Positions 1 through 8,313 of a stretch of DNA of 20,674 nt are shown here, one piece after another. The position numbers and the translations under genes are program-made. Source of the DNA: a bacterium (GTDB lineage: Bacteria > Babelota > Babeliae > Babelales > RVW-14); contig JAHFBR010000003.1 of assembly GCA_023249955.1 (NCBI GenBank), positions 1 through 20,674 of the forward strand, given 5' to 3'. Under the pieces are notes generated by a model. It was given only the letters and a program-made list of their open reading frames with translations, was not told where the DNA came from and searched no databases. Within the stretch, counting starts at the first letter, position 1; every line of letters starts with the position of its first letter.

Positions 1-510
1 ATTATTGACCCAAGCAATACCAACTCGCTGGCATCACAGATTCGTTATGTTAGCAACTCGGTCTTGTTTCTGGATCGTACGGATAGTGCGGCAAAGTTGT
101 TCTTAGCACGCAATAATAGTAATGCATTGTTGTACTGCTGCCGCACATTGAGTAACGCATTTGCACGTGGTATTCGCAATAATAGTAATGCGATAATCAG
201 GATCGTGAATCCAAACAATACCAACTCGTTGGTATCGCAAATTCGTTATGTTAGCAACTCGGTCTTGTTCTTGGATCGCACTGATAGCGCAGCCAAGTTA
301 TTCTTGGCGCGCAATAATAGCAATGCATTGTTGTACTGCTGCCGTACATTGAGTAATGCATTTGCGCGTGGCATACGCAACAACAGCAATGCAATTATTA
401 ACACAAATAATATTGGTGGAGATGCTGTTCGCCACGTCAGCAACTCGGTCTTGTTCTTGGATCGCACTGATAGCGCAGCCAAATTGTTTTTGGCACGCAA
501 CAATAGTAAT
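1..510 (+). repeat. Internal duplication within the repeat array, copy 1
   Basis: This block is repeated at 1108-1725 with the same order of unit types. The offset is 1107 bases at the start and 1215 bases at the end. The 108-base difference equals three extra units (14+11+11 residues) present only in copy 2. Over about 150 bases (103-250 against 1210-1357) I count only two differences by eye, so the duplication is recent or kept similar by recombination. Confidence 0.85.
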
Positions 511-3500
511 GCATTGTTGTTCTGTTGCCGCAACAACAGTAATTCGATTATCAGAGAAGATAGGTTAATCAGAACGAATAGTAACGCATTTGCGCGTGGC
601 ATTCGCAGCAACAGTAATGCGTTGTTGTTCTGTTGTCGTAACAACAGTAATTCGATTATGCTGTTGCTGACGGGTAGTATCTTTAACTCATTTATTACCA
701 ATAATAGTCAAGCCATTATTAACATTATCCAAGCGACAACGTCAAACTTCTTTGCCAAGTTGGTTTTACAGAATAGTGCGGCGATTAATGTATTAGTACC
801 AGGCCTTCGCTATGTCAGTAATACCGTCTTGTACCTGGATCGCACTGATAGTGCGGCCAAGTTGTTCTTGGCACGTAATAATAGTAATGCGTTGTTGGCC
901 TGCTGTCGCAACTTGAGTAACACGTTGCTGTTCTTTAATAGAAACAGTAGTAATGCGATAATCAGAGAAGACAGGCTGATACGCACAAACAGTAATGCGA
1001 CAGCGTTTGCTGATCGCAATAATAGCAACACAATCTTATTCTGCTGCCGCACGCTGAGTAACGCATTTGCACGTGGCATACGCAACAACAGTAATGCGAT
1101 TATCAGGATCGTGAATCCAAATAATACCAACTCGCTGGCATCGCAGATTCGTTATGTTAGCAACTCGGTCTTGTTCTTGGATCGCACTGATAGTGCAGCC
1201 AAGTTGTTCTTAGCACGCAATAATAGTAATGCATTGTTGTACTGCTGCCGTACATTGAGCAACGCATTTGCACGTGGTATTCGCAATAATAGTAATGCGA
1301 TAATCAGGATCGTGAATCCAAACAATACCAACTCGTTGGTATCGCAAATTCGTTATGTTAGTAACTCGGTATTGTTCCTGGATCGTACGGATAGCGCAGC
1401 AAAACTGTTCTTGGCGCGCAATAATAGCAACGCTTTGTTGGAATGTTGCCGCAATAACAGCAATGCGATTATCAAGCTGAATACAACGGTGCGCACCAAT
1501 AGTAACACAACAGCATTCTTTAATCGCAATAACAGCAACACGATCTTGTACTGCTGCCGCACGTTGAGTAACGCGTTTGCGCGGGGCATCAGAAACAACA
1601 GCAATGCAATTATCAACACAAATAATATGGGTGGAGATGCTGTTCGCCACGTCAGCAACTCGTTGTTGTTCTTGGATCGCACCGATAGCGCGGCCAAGTT
1701 GTTTTTGGCACGCAATAACAGCAACACGATCTTGTACTGCTGCCGCACGTTAAGCAATGCCTTTGCACGTGGAATAACAAACAACAGCAACGCGATCTTG
1801 AATATAACGATTGGCAATAATCCGTTAATTATTCAAAACAGCAATGCAATCAACAACTTTATTACCAATTTCTCGGCTGCTGATGGCAAGCTGGCACGCC
1901 AAAATAGCAGCACGCTGCTGTTCCTGACGCGCAACAACAGCAATGCACTTCTGTTCTGCTGCCGCAATAATAGCAACACACTGATTGATCTGATTGATGA
2001 CGTTTGCCCTTGCGAACTTGATCAGTTCCCACTGTTTACCGATGTGCTGATGCATTGCAACTGCGATATTCCACCAACCAAGCTGGTCGATATTCGTGAA
2101 AGCATCACGATTGATGGCCAGGGTGCATGGATTCAATTCTCCAAGCCAGATTCGCCACAATTTGTTATTGCTCCAGGCAAGACGGTTCGCTTGAAGAACG
2201 TTCAGCTGTTGCGCATTAATCAAAACACCTTCCAGTTTGGCGACAAATCGGTCCTGGTGATTGATGAAGGCGTGGTGTTTGAGTTAGCTGAAGATGTGGC
2301 AATAGCCGGCGACTTTATCACCGTCCTGGGTGACCAAGACAATCCAAACGTCTTTACGATGCGTGGCCAAGGTGCGCAACATCGCTTTGTCATTCAGCCA
2401 ATTTTCAGGCCAACGCCTGCTGGTCCAATGGTCATCAAGACCTTTGATCTGGGCCTGGCAACGCTGCAACTTGAAAATATCGAACTGAACGGTCTTGAAA
2501 GCATCAAGGTTGGTAGTGTGCTGGTTCCTGGCGGTGGCTTCTTTGTTGGTGCCATTGGCATGGCAAACCGTTCAACGGTCGATGTTGATGTTAATACCAA
2601 CATGAACTTCTTTGTTGATGGACCAAACAACCAGCTCAAGTTCCAAGCAAATAATTTGACCATGAACGGCTTCATCAACTTCAGCAATATTTTCGACACC
2701 GATCTGCATGTGATGTTCGATCCAGGCCTCAAGATTCAGGGCAGTCCGCTGATCAACATTGGCGATGATGTGCTCTTCTTGGGTTCAACCGATGGCAAAG
2801 CTCGTTTGTACTTTGATGATTACGAGATCACGCTTAACTTGCTGGGTTCAAACTCCTTTGTGACCGACGTTCACTCATTCTTGAGTGGCCGCTTGCTCAC
2901 AGTCCTGAACAACCCAATCAAGCAGCAATCAACCGACTTGATCTTGGATTCGCCACTGCACTTGTCAAGCAACTTGCTCAACGCTATCGACTCGTCGTTT
3001 ATCCGTAGTCCACGCTTGACGCGTCGTCCACAGCGTGTAACAACGGCAATTGAGGTGTTGTACGACCAGTTCTTGGATTCAGTTGGTCTGCACCGTGCTA
3101 GCCGTGAGCGTACGATTGACAAGGGTCAAACACCAGACATCATCTTGGCACATCTGCTTGCTGCAGACCTAGCCGGTGGCGTTCATAAGCCAACCGTGCA
3201 TGCAAAAACAGCACAAGCAAAAGAGAACAAGAAGCCTCAAAAGAAAGCAGCGGCAGCACGACGTACGCAGGACGAACATGATCTGGTATTTACACGTGCG
3301 TTGCCGCCATTTATCATTCCTGATGACTTCACGTTAACGGTCAACAGTCGTGTTCAACAAAGCAATGCGTTTGGTACCATCCAAGTCCGCCTTGGTGCAT
3401 TGATCGACTTTGGTGTGCATCCAGCGCAACCGCTAACCCTATTCTTGCGTAGTGGTGGCGTGTTGGAACAAGGCCTGTTTGATACCACGTTCAAACCAGA

Positions 3501-4770
3501 AGATGCAATTTATGTTGAGGGCTTGAACAACAAGATCTTGGTACGTCGCAAGATGGTTATCAAGGCTCCGATCATATTCGATAACCGCATCATGTTCGAT
3601 GCCAACCTCAACGATGACATCAATAACCTCAAAGGCCCGCAGCTGATTTTTGAATTTGATGACAAATCTGAAAATCCGGTCTTGGTGCTTGATATTGATG
3701 AGCTCTGCCTGCCGCACCTTGCTGAAATCGAGTTCCGTGGCAGAGGCACGGTATGGCTGCGCGACGGCATGGCAATTGCTGGTCGCGGAGAAACAGTAGA
3801 AAGAGGGGCCAAGTTTACGGTTACCGATTTTGCCGTCATGCGCCTGGGTTCTAGAGCGAATCCTTCAGCCATTGGCAGCAGCCAGGTGACGATGACGGGT
3901 CAGTTTAATGTTCTGATTGATAACGGTGGTGAGCTTTCCGTTGAGGGTGGCCAACGCTTTATCATCGGCCAAGATCAAACTGATGAGTTCAATATTACCG
4001 TTGGACGTAAGGGTCGCATTACCGTTGATGGCATCAATCAAAATGGCTCAACGGCACAGCTGTCGATCCAAAAAACAACCTACAACCTGACGGTGCGCGA
4101 GGGCGCTCGTCTGGAAATTGGCAAAAACGGCTTGGTCGAGCTCAACGCCCTTGATGATGTTCGCGGCACGCGTGATCCGATTAATGATTCTGGCGGCGGA
4201 TATTTGAAGAAGTTTGATATTGGGCAAGAGGGCATTTTGAAGATTGATCACGATGGTCGCTTGCGTATTGGTCAAAACAGTGTTGATCCAATGACACGCC
4301 AAGAGCGTCCGTTTGCTTTTAATGCACAGCGCGCAACCATCGAGGGTGACGGCATGGTGCAATTGGCAGAAGCGGCACAATCAATGTTTGGTGGCCGCAT
4401 GTTGAACACTCAGCCAATCAGTCCATTGTTGTTGAGCACCGTGTTTACCAGTCCGCTGCAGTTGATTAATGTGTATGCCCGTCCGTTATCGTTAACGGCA
4501 CAGGCCTTTGTCAGAACGCTGATCAACCGTGTTCCAACACTCGGTTTTGCTACCGTGTTCTTTAGCCAGAATGGTACGCAGCGCTTGTACAATAAGGGTC
4601 TTGATTTGTATCGACCAGATCTGTACATACTCAACCAGTCAATCTTTGACCTGTTCTTTGATGATGAAATTCGCAACGATATAGCGACGGATGGCCTATT
4701 GATCGGCAATGTATATGGTTATAACAAACAAGTAAGCTTTACGATTTTACCGAATAGTATTAGACAGTAG
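1..4770 (+). CDS. Giant repeat protein with beta-helix-like C-terminal regions, probable surface protein (5' end missing)
   Basis: The reading frame is open from base 1 to the TAG at 4768-4770, so the true start lies upstream; 1589 residues are visible. Three zones can be seen. Residues 1-665 are about fifty copies of an 11-residue repeat, consensus R-N-N-S-N-A-L-L-x-C-C. Residues ~666-1005 are beta-rich with short alternating hydrophobic runs, as in parallel beta-helix proteins. A basic Ala/Lys-rich linker (~1010-1105) is followed by a second beta-rich zone to the end. No C-terminal autotransporter barrel or LPXTG-type anchor is visible. I recognise no named family. A surface or secreted structural protein is inferred from the repeats and from the downstream membrane and outer-membrane genes. 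The repeat region also gives long antisense open frames, which I regard as a by-product of the 33-base period. Confidence 0.9.
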   Translation: MIDPSNTNSLASQIRYVSNSVLFLDRTDSAAKLFLARNNSNALLYCCRTLSNAFARGIRNNSNAIIRIVNPNNTNSLVSQIRYVSNSVLFLDRTDSAAKLFLARNNSNALLYCCRTLSNAFARGIRNNSNAIINTNNIGGDAVRHVSNSVLFLDRTDSAAKLFLARNNSNALLFCCRNNSNSIIREDRLIRTNSNAFARGIRSNSNALLFCCRNNSNSIMLLLTGSIFNSFITNNSQAIINIIQATTSNFFAKLVLQNSAAINVLVPGLRYVSNTVLYLDRTDSAAKLFLARNNSNALLACCRNLSNTLLFFNRNSSNAIIREDRLIRTNSNATAFADRNNSNTILFCCRTLSNAFARGIRNNSNAIIRIVNPNNTNSLASQIRYVSNSVLFLDRTDSAAKLFLARNNSNALLYCCRTLSNAFARGIRNNSNAIIRIVNPNNTNSLVSQIRYVSNSVLFLDRTDSAAKLFLARNNSNALLECCRNNSNAIIKLNTTVRTNSNTTAFFNRNNSNTILYCCRTLSNAFARGIRNNSNAIINTNNMGGDAVRHVSNSLLFLDRTDSAAKLFLARNNSNTILYCCRTLSNAFARGITNNSNAILNITIGNNPLIIQNSNAINNFITNFSAADGKLARQNSSTLLFLTRNNSNALLFCCRNNSNTLIDLIDDVCPCELDQFPLFTDVLMHCNCDIPPTKLVDIRESITIDGQGAWIQFSKPDSPQFVIAPGKTVRLKNVQLLRINQNTFQFGDKSVLVIDEGVVFELAEDVAIAGDFITVLGDQDNPNVFTMRGQGAQHRFVIQPIFRPTPAGPMVIKTFDLGLATLQLENIELNGLESIKVGSVLVPGGGFFVGAIGMANRSTVDVDVNTNMNFFVDGPNNQLKFQANNLTMNGFINFSNIFDTDLHVMFDPGLKIQGSPLINIGDDVLFLGSTDGKARLYFDDYEITLNLLGSNSFVTDVHSFLSGRLLTVLNNPIKQQSTDLILDSPLHLSSNLLNAIDSSFIRSPRLTRRPQRVTTAIEVLYDQFLDSVGLHRASRERTIDKGQTPDIILAHLLAADLAGGVHKPTVHAKTAQAKENKKPQKKAAAARRTQDEHDLVFTRALPPFIIPDDFTLTVNSRVQQSNAFGTIQVRLGALIDFGVHPAQPLTLFLRSGGVLEQGLFDTTFKPEDAIYVEGLNNKILVRRKMVIKAPIIFDNRIMFDANLNDDINNLKGPQLIFEFDDKSENPVLVLDIDELCLPHLAEIEFRGRGTVWLRDGMAIAGRGETVERGAKFTVTDFAVMRLGSRANPSAIGSSQVTMTGQFNVLIDNGGELSVEGGQRFIIGQDQTDEFNITVGRKGRITVDGINQNGSTAQLSIQKTTYNLTVREGARLEIGKNGLVELNALDDVRGTRDPINDSGGGYLKKFDIGQEGILKIDHDGRLRIGQNSVDPMTRQERPFAFNAQRATIEGDGMVQLAEAAQSMFGGRMLNTQPISPLLLSTVFTSPLQLINVYARPLSLTAQAFVRTLINRVPTLGFATVFFSQNGTQRLYNKGLDLYRPDLYILNQSIFDLFFDDEIRNDIATDGLLIGNVYGYNKQVSFTILPNSIRQ
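1108..1725 (+). repeat. Internal duplication within the repeat array, copy 2 with a 108-bp insertion
   Basis: Second copy of the block at 1-510. It carries 36 additional residues, starting after the unit ending LLECC and including a TTVRTNSNTTAFFN stretch, before rejoining the order RTLSNAFARGI and the GGDAV-containing 18-residue unit. The insertion is a whole number of repeat units, as expected for unequal recombination or slippage in register. Confidence 0.85.
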
Positions 4771-4781
4771 TGGGGGGATGT

Positions 4782-4973
4782 ATGAAGGTGGTTCATACAC
4801 ATGAGATGCAAAAAAATGCGCAGGAACAAACAGAATCATCGTGGTGTAGCGCTTCTGGCGACAGATGCGACGAACAGCATGGCAAAAACACACAGCCCGT
4901 GGCTGAACAGCAAGCAGATGCATACGAGCAGTCGCTGTGGTTGTGGACATTATTGCAGGAGTCTTGCGATTAA
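4782..4973 (+). CDS. Small protein of unknown function (63 aa)
   Basis: A 63-residue frame starts 11 bases after the giant repeat gene. The ATG at 4782 lies just downstream of a G-run (4772-4777) that could act as a ribosome binding site; an in-frame GTG at 4770 overlaps the previous stop. The product is polar and rich in Gln, Glu and Ser, with three cysteines, and has no signal peptide or membrane segment. I recognise no family. Support is its tight position between two same-strand genes and the purine-rich leader. It may be a real small gene or spacer that happens to be open. Confidence 0.4.
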   Translation: MKVVHTHEMQKNAQEQTESSWCSASGDRCDEQHGKNTQPVAEQQADAYEQSLWLWTLLQESCD

Positions 4974-5038
4974 GTAATGAGCTTTTGTAAGGTGAAGAAC
5001 GAAATAGTAGATCAATGGTCAGAAGCGTGAGGTGAACG

Positions 5039-5587
5039 ATGATCAGAAAAGGTTGGGAAACTACAAAACGTGTTGCAGCGCGGTGCGTGCAGAGCTTTAA
5101 CAAGACGTGTTTTGGGGTGTGGGATTTTAGCAAAAAATCTCTGCAGCATGGATGGGAAAAATGCTGTAACCGAAGCACTTTACTGTCATCCAAGGCCTGC
5201 GCTTTGTATCTTGTGGCTGCGGTGATTGGTGGTGCGGTGTACTATCACAACACCCACCAAGAGGCTCCAGCGGTTGAGGGTAACGGCTCGCAACAGGTTT
5301 TAGAGACATTGCGCACCGAGCTTGAAAATCGGCTTACTGCAACTGAGGCATACGTGCAGCAGCTTGAGGCAAAGATTGCCGAGCAGGGATCTGCTAAGGC
5401 TAAGCGTAGTGCGCCACTGCAGGCACAGAATGAAGCTGGTGATGGTGCTGTTGATCAGATCATCAAGCAAGAGGTTGCTCAGCAAATTGGCGAGCTGCGT
5501 AATGAAGTAAAAGAGCAAGAACAGAAACAAAAACGTAAAGCAGTGCTTCAACGCTTTCTTGAGCAAATAGCAACTGATGATGACTAA
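5039..5587 (+). CDS. Single-pass membrane protein with periplasmic coiled coil
   Basis: 182 residues. The start is an ATG preceded by GAGGTGA at 5029-5035, spaced a little short (3 bases). Residues 1-52 are basic and cysteine-containing (about eleven Lys/Arg), residues 54-69 form one hydrophobic membrane segment, and residues ~86-115 and ~138-176 are Glu/Gln/Lys-rich with heptad-like Leu/Val spacing, suggesting two coiled-coil segments. By the positive-inside rule the N-terminus would be cytoplasmic and the coiled coil periplasmic. I recognise no named family. Lying between the giant repeat protein and a probable outer-membrane barrel, it could be part of an envelope assembly, but that is inference from position only. 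Confidence 0.75.
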   Translation: MIRKGWETTKRVAARCVQSFNKTCFGVWDFSKKSLQHGWEKCCNRSTLLSSKACALYLVAAVIGGAVYYHNTHQEAPAVEGNGSQQVLETLRTELENRLTATEAYVQQLEAKIAEQGSAKAKRSAPLQAQNEAGDGAVDQIIKQEVAQQIGELRNEVKEQEQKQKRKAVLQRFLEQIATDDD

Positions 5588-5630
5588 CTCGAACGTTAAA
5601 ACATTTTTGCCTAGTTATTCGGTGCTTTTT

Positions 5631-5696
5631 GCGCTCGTCCTGAGCCCGTCGAAGGATTCGGGCGCACGAATGGTTCGACAAGCTCACCACGAGCGC
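5631..5696. repeat. REP-like imperfect palindrome (copy A)
   Basis: A 66-base imperfect inverted repeat in the gap between two genes. The outer arms GCGCTCGT (5631-5638) and ACGAGCGC (5689-5696) match perfectly. Inside them CCTGAGCCCGTCGAA and TTCGACAAGCTCACC pair with four mismatches. The right half (TGGTTCGA, then CTCACCACGA) shares its core with the two palindromes at 15151-15199 and 15511-15555, so this is one family dispersed in the genome. It may also act as a transcript-end hairpin for the preceding gene, although no T-run follows. Confidence 0.8.
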
Positions 5697-5760
5697 CATT
5701 TTAAGCACATTGAGACTCGCCGAAAATGGTATTAAAAACATTCAAGACAATGGTGTAAAT

Positions 5761-7446
5761 ATGGTCAAGAGATGGTTATGGTGGGGGGGACGTGGGGGTG
5801 CCGTCATACTCTGTGCTGCGGCAATCTGCACGCTCGAAGCAAAAGCAAAACAGCCCTCAAAAGAGTATATTCGCAAGCGCGTCTCAAAAGAGATAGATTC
5901 GCATCTTGATGGCAAAGGGCGTCGCGCTGCAAAATATCAAAACCGCGGTTTTGCCAAAACCGGCGGCGACATCTACCTGCTACCACACTGGCCTGCTTAT
6001 ACCCTGTTTTTTAACGAAGGCGATCTGATTAACGCCACGTTTAACTTTGATACCGCCTCTCAGGCCTATTCTGGCCACGGTGGAACCGAGGATCTGTCGA
6101 AATTGGTTTTTGGTGAGCCGAATATAACGATCAAAGACATATTGCTGGCAAGTAAGCTGGCAAGTACCGGCAAGTTGATTGGTAATGACCCAATGTTGAT
6201 TGCAGCGGGTGCTTTGACTGATGTGCAAGTAACCAACAGTATCAACAGAACAAAAGCAGCCCACTATTTGGCATTTCTTGCCGACCAAGAAGTCATTTTT
6301 GATGCATCGTTACAGCATTATGGCGTCTCGCTTGATTACGAGCGTGCGTACAGAAACGGTGATGTGGTTGTTGGCTTTCACATTCCGTTTAAAATGCGTC
6401 ATCAGCGCCTGCGCTTGATTAATGGTTTAACACCACAAAATGCGCGGGGGGTGCAAAATGTTGCGCGTGGGCAGAATGCTGATGGCTCTCCGTTTCCCAC
6501 TGACGTTGGTCCTGGTGTGGGTGACCTAGCGTTAGCCACACAGTTGCAAAATGCTCAAGAGCTCCAATTTCTCAAACTATTTGGCACCTTCGAAAACTTT
6601 GTGTCCCAAATTCTTGCACGCAAAGGCATCTCACTGAACAAAGATGAAACGGTTTTGGGCATGAGCGATGTGATGGGTTACGTCAACGTTGACTTTCCAA
6701 CACGCTACGCCGAACGCTTTATGGTTGGTATGAGCTTGTTGATGCCAACAGCGCGTGAACGTGACACCGGCAAGTTGTGGGAAAATGATTTGGGCAACGG
6801 TGGTTTTATTGAACTCTCTGCCTACACATCACTGTTGTGGCAACGCAATCGCTGGTTCAATCCGCATGTGCATGCAAAAGTAACCTATGGTTTTGGTGCC
6901 AACGTTAATCGTCGTGTGCCCAAAATTAACGAATATAAAACGACGCCGCTGACAACGTTTAACGATATCGCATTGGGCAGCGGGGCTTTGCCAATCAGAT
7001 CACTTATTATTTTGGGCGAATCATTAAATTTTGTTCCTACAGTTGCTGCTGGTGGAGGTCCGGATCCATCATTCAAAGCGCAAGACTCAACCGTCCGCAA
7101 TTTCTCCGACGGCGCACAAAAAGTCAAAATCAACCCAGGGCCACAATTTTACTGCCGCTTGGGCAACACGTTTGATGCCGTTTTTTCAAACAAAGCATTT
7201 TTTGATGTTTTTTATGACCTGCGCATCAAAGGCAAAGATTATGTTGCAAGACGCCGCACTGATGACCGTGCTCAGCCATCGCTGTTGTCGCAAAACACGT
7301 TTTCAATTGCACACACCCTGGGCGCGCATTACAGCTATCAATTCAGCGCAAATTATCGCGCTGGCGCGGGCTTGTCGTACATCATTGCCGGCCGCAACAT
7401 TCCAAAGACGTTTGGTGTTGATGTGGGATTTAATGCGGAGTTTTAG
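5761..7446 (+). CDS. Probable outer-membrane beta-barrel protein
   Basis: 561 residues from ATG 5761; the frame is open further upstream to a TTG at 5710, but only the ATG places the N-terminus correctly. Residues 1-29 form a signal peptide with basic N-end, hydrophobic core and an A-K-A cleavage site. The mature protein has many alternating hydrophobic/polar stretches with aromatic residues, and ends in an F-G-V-D-V-G-F-N-A-E-F strand with a terminal Phe, the typical signal for outer-membrane barrel insertion by the BAM machinery. I cannot assign a named porin or transporter family. No clear Shine-Dalgarno sequence precedes the ATG. The upstream REP palindrome separates it from the coiled-coil gene, so it may have its own promoter. 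Confidence 0.8.
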   Translation: MVKRWLWWGGRGGAVILCAAAICTLEAKAKQPSKEYIRKRVSKEIDSHLDGKGRRAAKYQNRGFAKTGGDIYLLPHWPAYTLFFNEGDLINATFNFDTASQAYSGHGGTEDLSKLVFGEPNITIKDILLASKLASTGKLIGNDPMLIAAGALTDVQVTNSINRTKAAHYLAFLADQEVIFDASLQHYGVSLDYERAYRNGDVVVGFHIPFKMRHQRLRLINGLTPQNARGVQNVARGQNADGSPFPTDVGPGVGDLALATQLQNAQELQFLKLFGTFENFVSQILARKGISLNKDETVLGMSDVMGYVNVDFPTRYAERFMVGMSLLMPTARERDTGKLWENDLGNGGFIELSAYTSLLWQRNRWFNPHVHAKVTYGFGANVNRRVPKINEYKTTPLTTFNDIALGSGALPIRSLIILGESLNFVPTVAAGGGPDPSFKAQDSTVRNFSDGAQKVKINPGPQFYCRLGNTFDAVFSNKAFFDVFYDLRIKGKDYVARRRTDDRAQPSLLSQNTFSIAHTLGAHYSYQFSANYRAGAGLSYIIAGRNIPKTFGVDVGFNAEF

Positions 7447-7525
7447 GGGCCAATTGCTTGCCCGGTTTGCCCCACTCTTGAATTTTTGCTAGCCTCAGGC
7501 AGCAATATTTCTGAAAGGGGCACAT

Positions 7526-7858
7526 ATGATCAGTAAAGAAACGATCAACGAAGTAAGAGATCGACTTGTCAAAACGTACGATCCTGTCGCGATTTATTTG
7601 TTTGGCTCTTATGCATGGGGCAGCCCAACAGAGGATAGCGATTTGGATCTCTTGATTGTTATTGAAAAATCAGGAGAAAAAACCTTCAAGCGCTCGTTGC
7701 CAGGCCAACGTGCACTTTTTGGGTTGGGGCTTCCAAAAGATCTTATCGTTTACACCAAACAAGAATTTGAAACATCCTCAAGCGATGTAACCACGCTCTG
7801 CCATAAAATCAAGCAGGATGGGGCATTGCTTTATTTAAAAAGATCGCTACTTTCTTAG
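7526..7858 (+). CDS. MNT-type nucleotidyltransferase domain protein
   Basis: 110 residues, the usual length for a minimal nucleotidyltransferase. The active-site signature is visible as G27-S28 followed by D39-x-D41 in the stretch GSYAWGSPTEDSDLDLL, with a third acidic residue at D72 in KDLIVYT. Members of this family transfer nucleotides; many act as antitoxins that modify a neighbouring HEPN RNase toxin (MNT/HEPN modules). No HEPN gene is adjacent: the next gene is an exported protein and the previous one is the barrel. It is therefore an orphan, or its partner is elsewhere. The start has a good ribosome binding site (GAAAGGGG, 7513-7520). A short inverted repeat (TTAGG at 7855, CCTAA at 7875) overlaps its stop. 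Confidence 0.88.
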   Translation: MISKETINEVRDRLVKTYDPVAIYLFGSYAWGSPTEDSDLDLLIVIEKSGEKTFKRSLPGQRALFGLGLPKDLIVYTKQEFETSSSDVTTLCHKIKQDGALLYLKRSLLS

Positions 7859-7894
7859 GCATGTATTTGAATGTCCTAAAAAAAGGGAGCGATC

Positions 7895-8296
7895 ATGAAT
7901 CTACGCGTTATCATCGTGCTGATTTCTATTGTTGTTTCGTCAACGCAATCGGTTTTTTGTGCAAAAAGATTTGGCACAGAGCCGTGTGCGGGGGAAACAT
8001 ATCCATGTTTGAATAACCCCACACCTCCCAGCCCGTTGGTGATGGCATGGTTTAAGATGCAACATCTCAATCAACAGGCAGATCTGCATCGCTTGATGGT
8101 GGAACTGCGCCTCAAATCTGTTGATGGTAAAAAAAATATTCCAGAAGAGATCTATCGTGCGTGTAAAGATGCCACCTGCGTGCCAAATTTGTGGCCTGGA
8201 ACGCGCGGGATGATTGTGGATGCATACGAGGGCAAGGAGTTGTCAGCTCCGGAAATCCAAAAATACATACGTTTTTTGTACCCCGCGAAATTATAG
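7895..8296 (+). CDS. Small exported cysteine-containing protein, unknown function
   Basis: 133 residues with a signal peptide at residues 1-23 (NLR start, hydrophobic core, cleavage probably after F-C-A). The mature part has four cysteines (31, 38, 90, 95), an even number that would suit two disulfides in the periplasm or outside the cell. A proline-rich segment follows (NPTPPSP, ~41-47), then a mostly helical remainder. The start is supported by AAAGGGAG eight bases upstream. I recognise no family. It lies 36 bases after the MNT gene and could be cotranscribed. Confidence 0.75.
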   Translation: MNLRVIIVLISIVVSSTQSVFCAKRFGTEPCAGETYPCLNNPTPPSPLVMAWFKMQHLNQQADLHRLMVELRLKSVDGKKNIPEEIYRACKDATCVPNLWPGTRGMIVDAYEGKELSAPEIQKYIRFLYPAKL

Positions 8297-8313
8297 GTTT
8301 TTTTGGCATCGAA

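Larger units (their letters stand above)
1..1995 (+). repeat. Array of 33-bp units encoding 11-residue repeats
   Basis: Nearly every unit begins with Arg and contains S-N-A or a close variant, followed by two to five hydrophobic residues. Common unit types are RNNSNALLYCC, RTLSNAFARGI, RYVSNSVLFLD and RTDSAAKLFLA. Occasional 12-, 14- and 18-residue units occur, such as the ones containing NPNNTNS or NTNNIGGDAV, plus one degenerate stretch at about 660-810. Eleven units end in a Cys-Cys pair. The unit types recur in a fixed order, giving a super-unit of 201 bases (67 residues): the CAACTCG tract of the NTNS unit occurs at 22 and 222 region and again at 1128 and 1329. Confidence 0.95.

Noticed and set aside
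246..1817. Long antisense open frames over the repeat array with Leu-rich 11-residue repeats
   Set aside because: Any stop-free 33-base repeat (a multiple of three) stays open in other frames too. The sense frame continues into a non-repetitive, clearly coding region, while the antisense frames begin and end inside the array.
5300..5741. Minus-strand frames over the coiled-coil gene and the REP palindrome
   Set aside because: Shadow translations of the plus-strand coding region; no ribosome binding site and implausible composition.
7446..7473. GGGGC/GCCCC inverted repeat after the barrel gene as a terminator
   Set aside because: Only five paired bases around an 18-base loop and no T-run immediately after.
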